From Hallella multisaccharivorax DSM 17128 (GTDB lineage: Bacteria > Bacteroidota > Bacteroidia > Bacteroidales > Bacteroidaceae), in the NCBI RefSeq assembly GCF_000218235.1, contig NZ_GL945017.1, forward strand, positions 3,114,422 to 3,178,421: 64,000 nt of DNA, written 5' to 3'. Each line of letters starts with the position of its first letter. Position 1 is the stretch's first letter. Shown piece by piece: positions 44,474-52,146 of this stretch. The notes under the pieces are model-generated. The model saw nothing but the letters and a program-made list of their open reading frames with translations. It was not told where the DNA came from and searched no databases. A program made the position numbers and the translations under genes.

Positions 44474-44491
44474 CAGAAAAGTATCACTTAT

Positions 44492-44521
44492 AAAAAAAGC
44501 GACCATATGGCCGCTTTTTTT
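44492..44521. terminator. Bidirectional terminator between clpC and the esterase gene
   Basis: AAAAAAAGCG pairs with CGCTTTTTTT, with the inner CCATATGG also palindromic. It serves clpC on the plus strand and the convergent esterase gene, whose stop codon it touches, on the minus strand. Confidence 0.85.
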
Positions 44522-45179
44522 ATTGATTCATATTCCACACGAACCCTTTGGCTGTACGGATGCCATTGTCCTGAAAGTGGTTACCGGGGTTCATCTCCAA
44601 GATAGTGTCCGTGCCTTGATGTCGGAGCAGGTCGCGCTGACGGAGGATGCAGTCATTGACTGTCGACATGATGGCCGTCTTGGAGCAATACTCACGGTCG
44701 CCTAAGCTGAGATAGACGCGTGGGGAAAGAGACGGGTGGAGCGTAGCATAGTTGAGCCAATCTTGATACCATACCGACGGCGAGGCTGCCACAATGCCGG
44801 CAAAAGCAGCACGAGTGCCAGCCCAGAGAGCAAACAATCCCGCCAGTGAATAGCCGCCAAGAACAACGCGTGACAAATCCGACAGAGCGTTATCCTGCCA
44901 TCCCAACAGCTGCATTTGCTCCTCAAGCAACTTTAAGATTTCGCCAAGCGTGTTTATGGCACCTGACCCAAAAGGCACTTTCCCGAAGACAGGGGGCGCT
45001 TCCCACGGCGTGAGTTCCTCATTCCAGCGGCTGATATGCACTGCCACGAGACGGAATGGCACCGTAGAATGTGCACGGATATAACCCACCTCATTGTCCA
45101 GCTCCTCCATATCGTGGCTGTCAACAGGCTGCACAAGCAACACCTGTGGCCGCTCATCGGAAATAATTGTCGTCGTCAT
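44520..45179 (-). CDS. Alpha/beta-hydrolase, putative esterase
   Basis: A 219-residue cytoplasmic-type hydrolase with no signal peptide. The nucleophile elbow is GGYSLAGLFALWA (Ser near residue 113), SLGDREYC supplies a probable acid residue and GNHFQD the histidine. The family resembles small PF00756-type esterases. Substrate unknown. It lies 79 bp behind the DUF4923 gene on the same strand and overlaps the clpC terminator. Confidence 0.75.
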   Translation of the reverse strand: MTTTIISDERPQVLLVQPVDSHDMEELDNEVGYIRAHSTVPFRLVAVHISRWNEELTPWEAPPVFGKVPFGSGAINTLGEILKLLEEQMQLLGWQDNALSDLSRVVLGGYSLAGLFALWAGTRAAFAGIVAASPSVWYQDWLNYATLHPSLSPRVYLSLGDREYCSKTAIMSTVNDCILRQRDLLRHQGTDTILEMNPGNHFQDNGIRTAKGFVWNMNQ

Positions 45180-45258
45180 TTATGCTTGATGATGCCTCTT
45201 TTTCCATCTCATCTGCTTTTCACCCGACCATCAATACTGCCAGTCAGGACAGCAAACC

Positions 45259-46089
45259 CTATTTATTGAGCTTGAGTCCCACCTGCATTCCGTCAACAGA
45301 GCCGATGATACTGCCAAGCGATTTCAAGGCAGCATTGCCCGTAAATGAGCCGAGTGCATTGGCATATTTCAGCAGTTTAGAGGCATCCATGACGATGAGC
45401 AGGTCGCTGCCGTCAAGCTGTGTAGTGCCTACAATCTGCTTGATGTCACCTTCATAGTTGAGCACCACGCTGTGGTTCTGAATAGTGTAGGTGCCCGAAG
45501 TGGCCTTTGCACCGATTGATTGCGTGAACTTGCCGTCCTTGTCAAACGTCATCTTCATCATGCCTTTCCGGATGCCGGCCTTGTCGAACTGTGCCTGCAA
45601 CTGCTTCTCAATGGCCTGTGATGCCACCTTACCGCCAATGTTATTCAGCACGTTTTTGCTGGTGAACACCACAGCCGGCTCTACATAAGTCCAAGTGCCA
45701 ATGATGCGGTCCTTCGTTGCTCCTTTTGCAGCATCGAAGATTGTAGAGAGTCCAGAGAGGATCGACCCGCTCTCGGCGCCCCCGCCTATAGCAGACATGA
45801 TGCCGCCTAAGAGACCACTACCGCTGCTTTCCGATGGAGTGGAAGTCTTGGATCGTTTGGAGGAATCAACCTTCACTGGCGCTACCGTCGTGGCTGTTTC
45901 TGTCGTGGACGCTGTTGTCTTAGAGAGCACAGCCTTTCTCTTCGTTGCCTTCTTGGCCGTTTTCTTCACCGGTCTCTTCTTTGCGGGAGCCACGATGTTG
46001 ACCCCCTCCACACTGGCTACGGCTTCCGCTATAGGTGTGAAAGCCAGTCCCATAGCCAATGCCATACCATAAACGATACTTGTTTTCAT
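45259..46089 (-). CDS. DUF4923-like exported protein
   Basis: A 276-residue protein with a signal peptide (MKTSIVYGMALAMGLAFTPI, cleavage near residue 25). A low-complexity Lys/Thr/Ser-rich linker (PAKKRPVKKTAKKATKRKA) and a Gly-rich stretch (GSGLLGGIMSAIGGG) lead into a C-terminal lipocalin-like domain starting RIIGTWTYVEPAVVFTSKN, as in DUF4923 proteins of Bacteroidales. Function is unknown. A TAACTTTG element lies upstream at 46133-46140 on the same strand. Confidence 0.75.
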   Translation of the reverse strand: MKTSIVYGMALAMGLAFTPIAEAVASVEGVNIVAPAKKRPVKKTAKKATKRKAVLSKTTASTTETATTVAPVKVDSSKRSKTSTPSESSGSGLLGGIMSAIGGGAESGSILSGLSTIFDAAKGATKDRIIGTWTYVEPAVVFTSKNVLNNIGGKVASQAIEKQLQAQFDKAGIRKGMMKMTFDKDGKFTQSIGAKATSGTYTIQNHSVVLNYEGDIKQIVGTTQLDGSDLLIVMDASKLLKYANALGSFTGNAALKSLGSIIGSVDGMQVGLKLNK

Positions 46090-46397
46090 CTGTATGAATT
46101 AAATAAAAAATTACCGTCTTCAATTGAGCGGCAAAGTTACAAAAAATAGTAGTAAGCTTTTAATCATTTTCTTATTTTCCGTATCTTGCCTTGAAATTAA
46201 GGCATAAAATCCATTTATTAATACTCATGAAGCATCATCTCTCCGCGCTTTAAAAACATGAGAAACATGAGACACGCACTGATTTTCTGCTGAAAGTTAT
46301 GGTGTGAACTCATTTTTCTTTATCAAACTGGTGTAAAATCCACAGATTTTATGTAAGTTTGCAGGCGTAATCATCCGTTATTTATCCGTTTATCCAT
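46090..46397. other. Divergent intergenic region, DUF4923 gene/dnaX
   Basis: It holds a TAACTTTG element for the minus-strand gene (46133-46140) and TAAGTTTG at 46354-46361, 37 bp before dnaX. Between them the sequence is AT-rich and I see no further gene or structured RNA. Confidence 0.5.
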
Positions 46398-48212
46398 ATG
46401 GACAACTATATTGTTTCCGCAAGGAAATATCGCCCGATGACATTCTCCTCCGTGGTTGGACAAGAGGCTCTGACCACAACACTGAAGAATGCCGTGAAGT
46501 CTGGCAAGCTGGCCCACGCATATCTTTTTTGTGGGCCTCGCGGTGTAGGCAAGACCACCTGCGCACGCATCTTCGCCAAAGCCATCAATTGTGAGAATCC
46601 CACACAGGACGGTGAGGCCTGTAACGAGTGTGAGAGCTGTCGCGCTTTCAACGAAGGAAGGTCGATGAACATCTTTGAGCTCGACGCAGCAAGCAACAAC
46701 TCCGTAGAGAACATCAAGACGCTCATGGAGCAGACACTCATCCCTCCACAGACAGGCAGATATAAGGTATTCATTATCGACGAGGTGCACATGCTCTCAC
46801 AGGCAGCCTTCAATGCTTTCCTCAAGACGCTGGAGGAGCCGCCCGCGCACGTCATCTTTATTCTTGCCACCACAGAGAAAAACAAGATTCTACCCACCAT
46901 TCTCTCGCGCTGTCAAATCTACGATTTTGAACGCATGACGGTGCCGGAAATCATCCGGCACTTAGAGATGGTCGCCGGAAAAGAGGGTATCACCTACGAG
47001 GAGGAGGCACTCAACGTCATTGCTGAGAAGGCTGACGGCGGCATGCGCGACGCGTTGTCCATCTTCGACCAGGTAGCAAGTTTCTGCCAAGGACACATCA
47101 CTTATGAGAAAGTGCTGCAGGATCTCAACGTCCTTGACGCTGACAACTATTTCAAGATCATCGACCTCTCGCTTGAAAACAAGGCCGCTGACATCATGGT
47201 GCTGCTTGACAGTATCATCCAGCGCGGCTTTGACGGAAGCAATGTCATCAACGGGCTGGCCTCACACGTGCGCAACGTGATGATGGCTAAAGACGAACAG
47301 ACACTCCCGCTGCTTGAAGTGAGCCAAAACCAACGGCAAAAATACAAGGATCAAGCAGCGAAATGTCCCCAGACTTTCCTCTATCAGGCACTGAAAATCC
47401 TCAACGAATGCGACGTGCAATACCGCCAAAGCAGCAACAAGCGCTTACTGGTGGAGCTCACTCTCATCCGTGTGGCACAGATCACACAACCTGAAGATGA
47501 AGACGCGCCCGCCGGTGGGCGTAGCCCTATGCAATTGAAATCCCTGTTTAAGAAAAACAATTTGGTGCAACCTAAACCGGTTATGCAGGTGACCGGGGCT
47601 GCACGAAGGCTCTCCACGCACACCGCTGTCCATGACGAGCCCAAGAAGACTGACCCCAGCGACACTCCCTCAAAGCCAGAGCACAACATCACCACCGGCG
47701 CCACTATGCTAAGCGGCACCACCTTCCACTTGAAGAATATCGGCATGACTTTTGCCGACCTCAGGCGGAAACCCGAGAGGAAAGACCCTGCGGAAGCTAT
47801 CACTGTGGATGAAGAACAGGCAAAAAAAGAGGAAGCCAACAAGCGGGAAGACCACTTCACTGACGATGACCTCATCCGCGAATGGACCTCCATGTGCAAC
47901 CGTATGCCACAAAAATTCATTGGGTTGGCGGCACGGTTGAAAAACATTGTCCCAAGAATCACTGACTATCCAAATATAGAAGTCGTGGTGGATAACAAGC
48001 TCCTGCTGGACCAGATCAACGCCATCCGGCAAAAAATTCGGGCTACCATGCGCATCAGGTTGCACAATACGCTCATCGAATTCAACCCAAGACTCGCAAA
48101 ACAGGATGAGAACGCACGCGCGCTCACCAAATTGGAGATCTTTGATGCGCTGAGAAAGAGAAATCCGGCCATAGAAAAACTGCGCGTGAGTTTAGGATTG
48201 GAGTTGAGCTAA
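46398..48212 (+). CDS. dnaX: DNA polymerase III subunit gamma/tau
   Basis: A 604-residue clamp-loader ATPase. MDNYIVSARKYRPMTFSSVVGQEAL starts the AAA+ domain, GPRGVGKTTCARIFA is the P-loop, four cysteines around CNECESCRAF form the zinc module, and DEVHMLS and the SRC arginine finger (LSRCQIYDFERM) follow. From about residue 370 a charged, less conserved tau-type extension leads to the C-terminus. I see no A-run at which the short gamma form would be made by frameshifting. Length is typical for Bacteroidota. Confidence 0.95.
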   Translation: MDNYIVSARKYRPMTFSSVVGQEALTTTLKNAVKSGKLAHAYLFCGPRGVGKTTCARIFAKAINCENPTQDGEACNECESCRAFNEGRSMNIFELDAASNNSVENIKTLMEQTLIPPQTGRYKVFIIDEVHMLSQAAFNAFLKTLEEPPAHVIFILATTEKNKILPTILSRCQIYDFERMTVPEIIRHLEMVAGKEGITYEEEALNVIAEKADGGMRDALSIFDQVASFCQGHITYEKVLQDLNVLDADNYFKIIDLSLENKAADIMVLLDSIIQRGFDGSNVINGLASHVRNVMMAKDEQTLPLLEVSQNQRQKYKDQAAKCPQTFLYQALKILNECDVQYRQSSNKRLLVELTLIRVAQITQPEDEDAPAGGRSPMQLKSLFKKNNLVQPKPVMQVTGAARRLSTHTAVHDEPKKTDPSDTPSKPEHNITTGATMLSGTTFHLKNIGMTFADLRRKPERKDPAEAITVDEEQAKKEEANKREDHFTDDDLIREWTSMCNRMPQKFIGLAARLKNIVPRITDYPNIEVVVDNKLLLDQINAIRQKIRATMRIRLHNTLIEFNPRLAKQDENARALTKLEIFDALRKRNPAIEKLRVSLGLELS

Positions 48213-48269
48213 AAAGCACAACCGTCACACGAAGATGCGCTTCAATCTCCACCAACCAAATCATCAAGA

Positions 48270-48357
48270 GATCGTGCGGCAATTGCTTGACGATCGTGCG
48301 GCAACTGTTTGACGATCGTGCGGCAACTGTTTGACGATCGTGCGACAATTGTCGCAC
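48270..48357. repeat. Tandem array, 22-bp period, 4 units, ending in a perfect palindrome
   Basis: Units at 48270-48291, 48292-48313, 48314-48335 and 48336-48357 all start GATCGTGCG. In the last unit the second half is altered so that 48337-48360 forms a perfect 24-bp palindrome (ATCGTGCGACAA and its complement). It lies between the convergent dnaX and asnA genes, where no other terminator is seen. Confidence 0.9.
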
Positions 48358-48405
48358 GATGCGTTTACGATGAGAAGATAATGGAAATGGCTGTTTCCGC
48401 CGTAT

Positions 48406-49443
48406 TTAAATGAGCGGCATGCCAAGACGGGCGCACTCCTCACGCATCTCCTCCGGCCAGATACTGGCCTGGATTTCGCCGATATGCGCCTTATGAAGCA
48501 TAATCATACAGAGACGGCTCTGCCCTATTCCACCACCGATGCTCAAAGGCAATTTGCCGCTGAGCAGCTGCTGGTGGAAATAAAGCTTCTCTCTTGCCTC
48601 CTGATGCTCGATTTCCAACTGCCGGATCAAGCTCTCCTGGTCGACACGTATACCCATCGAACTGAGCTCGAACGAACGGTCAAGGACAGGATACCAAATC
48701 AGGATATCACCATTGAGACCTACCTTGCCATTCTCAGCTACCGTCGACCAGTCATCATAATCAGGGGCGCGTCCGTCGTGCTTTTTTCCATCGGAGAGTT
48801 TTCCTCCAATGCCTTCTACAAACACGGCTCCATATTTCTTGCAGATGGCATCCTCACGCTCATGGGGTGTCAGGTCGGGATACATGTCAAGCAAGTCCTG
48901 TGAGTGGATAAAATGGATTTGGCGGGGCAGGAAAGGCTTGAGTTGTGGGAAGGTCTCACATGCAAGAAACTCCGTGCGGAGGATCGCAGCATAGATGCGG
49001 CGCACCACGTCTTCAAGGAAGGCAAGTGTACGCTCCTCACGTGTGATGACCGCTTCCCAGTCCCATTGGTCCACGTAAAGCGAATGCAGGTTGTCAAGCT
49101 CTTCGTCGGCCCGAATGGCATTCATATCCGTGTAGATGCCAAAGCCCGGCTCCACACCAAACTTGGCAAGGGTAAGCCGTTTCCATTTAGCTAACGAATG
49201 GACCACCTCTGCCTTGGCCTCTCCCATGTCTTTGATGGGGAAGGTAACCGGTCGCTCCACGCCATTAAGGTCATCGTTGATACCCAGCCCCTGCAGCACG
49301 AAAAGCGGTGCCGTAGCACGGCTTAGTCGCAGCTCGGTGGAGAGATTCTGCTGGAAAAATTCCTTAATCAGTTTGATTCCCTGCTCCGTCTGGCGTCGGT
49401 CAAGGAGCGTTTGATAGCCCGAAGGCTTAATGATTTGACTCAT
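48406..49443 (-). CDS. asnA: Aspartate--ammonia ligase (AsnA-type asparagine synthetase)
   Basis: A 345-residue ATP-dependent enzyme with a class II aminoacyl-tRNA synthetase fold, making asparagine from aspartate and ammonia. FFQQNLSTELRLSRATAPLFV near the start and GGGIGQSRLCMIML near the C-terminus are the conserved active-site segments. Length is normal. A perfect promoter lies 48 bp upstream; the 22-bp array stands behind the stop codon. Confidence 0.95.
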   Translation of the reverse strand: MSQIIKPSGYQTLLDRRQTEQGIKLIKEFFQQNLSTELRLSRATAPLFVLQGLGINDDLNGVERPVTFPIKDMGEAKAEVVHSLAKWKRLTLAKFGVEPGFGIYTDMNAIRADEELDNLHSLYVDQWDWEAVITREERTLAFLEDVVRRIYAAILRTEFLACETFPQLKPFLPRQIHFIHSQDLLDMYPDLTPHEREDAICKKYGAVFVEGIGGKLSDGKKHDGRAPDYDDWSTVAENGKVGLNGDILIWYPVLDRSFELSSMGIRVDQESLIRQLEIEHQEAREKLYFHQQLLSGKLPLSIGGGIGQSRLCMIMLHKAHIGEIQASIWPEEMREECARLGMPLI

Positions 49444-49491
49444 ATGTCGAAGAATTTGAAGTTATCTGGCTACAGTTTCCAAATAGTTCGA

Positions 49492-49521
49492 CAAAGTTAC
49501 AGAATTATTATTAAAACGCAA
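49492..49521 (-). promoter_or_regulatory. Promoter of asnA
   Basis: On the minus strand TTG (49521-49519), 19 bases, then TAACTTTG (49499-49492), an exact consensus. Confidence 0.8.
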
Positions 49522-49680
49522 GCAATATCTGATATTTATTTCCTTATTAACACAAAGTTTGGTGAAAAACAATCAACTTGCTATTATAACTGTACTCAAA
49601 TGATGCTATTAAAGGACTATGGTGTAATGACACATTGCCATTACGCCGTAAAGGCGTTGCAAAGATAGAGATACTGTTAA

Positions 49681-50886
49681 TCAGTGAGTTTGCAAAGCCA
49701 TAGCAAGCTTCTCCAAACCCGACTGGATATATACCTTGGGCGAACCGATGTTGAGCCGCATGAAGCCCTCGCCACCAGGGCCGAACATCTCGCCATCGTT
49801 GAGAGCAAGGTGAGCTTTATCGATGAAGAGGCTGAGCAGCTGCTTATGGTCAAGATGAAGATCGCGACAGTTGAGCCACACTAAGAAGCTGGCTTCGGGG
49901 CGGATGGGCCTGATCTGCGGCATGTGTTCACGGCAAAAGTCCTCCACAAAGCACACGTTGCTCTCCACCGCCTCCAACATCTGCCGGCGCCATTCCTCGC
50001 CCTTACGGTAAGCGGTGACGGTGGCGATGTGGGCGAAGATGTGTGCCTCATCAAGCTCATTGGCCTTCAGCCAGCCAAAGAAGCGCTTACGAAGGTCGGG
50101 ATTGGGGACGATAGCATGCGATGACACAATACCGGCAATGTTGAAAGTCTTGGTGGGTGCCTGCATGGTGATACTGATTTCGGCAGCCCGCCCCGACACG
50201 GAGGCGAAGGGAATGTGCTTGTGGCCGAAGAGCGCCATGTCGCAATGAATCTCATCGCTGACAACGATCAGGTGATGGTCGTAACAGAAATCGGCCAGCC
50301 GCACGAGGGTCTCACGGTCCCAGCAGATGCCGCCGGGGTTATGAGGATTGCAGAGAATGAGCACACGGCACTTGTCGTCACACACCCGCTTCAGACCTTC
50401 AAAGTCCATCTCATAGTAGTCGCCGGCCTCAGTATGCGCCTTGTCAAGAGCCTCCTTCCGGACTTTCAGCGGATTCCACACCACCTCGCGCTGGTTGGCC
50501 CGCGGCACAAGGAAGAAAGGATGATAGACAGGCGGCATGACGATTACTTTCTCATCGGGCTTGCAGAAAAGATTACAGATGATGCCGATACCCTTGACGA
50601 TACCCGGAATGAAACTGATCCATTCGGGCCGGATTTCCCACTGATGATGCGCGCGCACCCAGTCGATGATGGCAGGGCGATAATCAGCGGGCTCAACAGT
50701 ATAGCCCAGAATGGGATGTTCCAGACGCTTGCGCATGGCCGCGATGATGTCGGGCAGGACCGGAAAATCCATATCGGCAACCCACATGGGCTGCAGATCG
50801 TCGCGCCCCCACCGTGGCAAGAGCGCCTCGTGCATGAGATCGCCACTGCCTTTGCGCTCAATGACTGTAGAGAAGTCGTATTTCAT
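49681..50886 (-). CDS. PatB/MalY-type PLP C-S lyase
   Basis: A 401-residue fold-type I aminotransferase-like protein of the PatB/MalY group, which mostly cleave cystathionine or cysteine conjugates. The N-terminus shows RKGSGDLMHEALLPRWGRDDLQPMWVADMDF, conserved in this group. CNPHNPGGICW and SDEIHCDMALFG follow, with the PLP lysine in APTKTFNIAG. It lies 17 bp behind the trans-sulfuration gene, so the two probably act together in methionine/cysteine metabolism. Confidence 0.88.
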   Translation of the reverse strand: MKYDFSTVIERKGSGDLMHEALLPRWGRDDLQPMWVADMDFPVLPDIIAAMRKRLEHPILGYTVEPADYRPAIIDWVRAHHQWEIRPEWISFIPGIVKGIGIICNLFCKPDEKVIVMPPVYHPFFLVPRANQREVVWNPLKVRKEALDKAHTEAGDYYEMDFEGLKRVCDDKCRVLILCNPHNPGGICWDRETLVRLADFCYDHHLIVVSDEIHCDMALFGHKHIPFASVSGRAAEISITMQAPTKTFNIAGIVSSHAIVPNPDLRKRFFGWLKANELDEAHIFAHIATVTAYRKGEEWRRQMLEAVESNVCFVEDFCREHMPQIRPIRPEASFLVWLNCRDLHLDHKQLLSLFIDKAHLALNDGEMFGPGGEGFMRLNIGSPKVYIQSGLEKLAMALQTH

Positions 50887-50903
50887 GATACAAATATAAA
50901 TCC

Positions 50904-52082
50904 TTAAGACAAAGCCTGGCGGATGTCTTCAAAGATGTCGTCAACGTCTTCCAGACCGACACTCAGGCGGATGGTGGTGTCGAGAACGTCCATACCGGCC
51001 TTCTCCTCAGGAGTGAAGTTACCGAAGATGGTGGAGTAAGGATGAATGGCAAGGGTGCGGTTGTCGAAGAGATTGGTGGCACGACACACAAGTTTCAGCC
51101 GGTCGAGAAAACGGAAACATGCCTTCTCATTGTCCAGGTCGATGCAGACCATGGCACCTGCCGTCTTACCAAACTGGCGCTGGGCCAACTGATAGAATGG
51201 ATTATCCTCCAGACCAACGTAGTTGACGGCGCGAATGGAGTTCAATCCACGCAGCCGCCTGGCTAATTGGAGCGCGTTGGCCGACTGCACGCGATAGCGG
51301 GCATCGAGCGTCTCCAGCCCCATGGTCTGAAGAAAAGCGACCTGCGGCGTCATGTAAGCGCCAAAGTTGAACAGCATCTCGCTCTTGATGGCCTGCGTGA
51401 AGCCCTTAGTATAGTCGGTGCCGTAGTCAATGATTAGGCCTCCAAGCGACGTGGCCCCACCGCTGATGTATTTGGTGGAGGAGACCACTTCAATATCTAC
51501 GCCCAAGCTGCGGACTGAGAACATGGTGAAAGGAATTGTCGTAGTGTCAGCTACAAGCGGTATATGCCGCTCGTGTGCTACACAGGCCAGAGCTGTAAGG
51601 TCAGCCACTTCCATCTGCGGATTGGTAATGATCTCCACGAAGATACAGCACGTATTGTCGTCAACTGCAGCCTTGACCTGTTCTATATCGGTGAGGTCGG
51701 TGGTATGCAAGCCTACACCGAACTTCCTCAGCGAGCGGTTGAGCAGGTCAAAGGTGTTGCCAAACATATGGGTCGACGACACCACATTTTTGCCCTGCGA
51801 TGTGAGGGCCAGCATAGTGTTGCTGATGGCCGCCATGCCACTGTTGAGTGCCGAGACACTGTAAGCGTCGGTCAGGGCGCGCACGCGGTCCTCGAAATTG
51901 TCCACCGTGGGGTTTTCACAACGCGAATAGTCAGGCGCGTCAATGCGCTCACAAAAGGCGTCGGCCATTGTCCGCGCGTCGCTAAACTCATAAGCCACAG
52001 CGTTGTAGACCGGCATGCTCAATGCATCGTAGGCATCGCGGCGGCGGTAAGGCAAATGGATTGCCTGTGTACTTTTCCTCAT
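50904..52082 (-). CDS. Trans-sulfuration PLP enzyme (O-acetylhomoserine sulfhydrylase/cystathionine gamma-synthase type)
   Basis: A 392-residue member of the Cys/Met metabolism PLP family. SRCENPTVDNFEDRVRALT, SSTHMFGNTFDLL and VVSSTKYISGG, with the PLP lysine, are in the expected order. I chose the ATG at 52082 (MRKSTQAIHLP) over the longer frame from 52109. Sequence does not settle between sulfhydrylase, cystathionine gamma-synthase and methionine gamma-lyase. It lies 64 bp behind lptD and 17 bp before the PatB-type gene. Confidence 0.85.
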   Translation of the reverse strand: MRKSTQAIHLPYRRRDAYDALSMPVYNAVAYEFSDARTMADAFCERIDAPDYSRCENPTVDNFEDRVRALTDAYSVSALNSGMAAISNTMLALTSQGKNVVSSTHMFGNTFDLLNRSLRKFGVGLHTTDLTDIEQVKAAVDDNTCCIFVEIITNPQMEVADLTALACVAHERHIPLVADTTTIPFTMFSVRSLGVDIEVVSSTKYISGGATSLGGLIIDYGTDYTKGFTQAIKSEMLFNFGAYMTPQVAFLQTMGLETLDARYRVQSANALQLARRLRGLNSIRAVNYVGLEDNPFYQLAQRQFGKTAGAMVCIDLDNEKACFRFLDRLKLVCRATNLFDNRTLAIHPYSTIFGNFTPEEKAGMDVLDTTIRLSVGLEDVDDIFEDIRQALS

Positions 52083-52146
52083 TATTATAATAGATAGTCT
52101 CTCTTTCACATCATTTCCAACGCATCACTCACAGCATCTATCGTCC

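Noticed and set aside
46398..48212. Programmed frameshift site in dnaX
   Set aside because: No A-rich slippery heptamer followed by a strong hairpin was found at the gamma/tau boundary.
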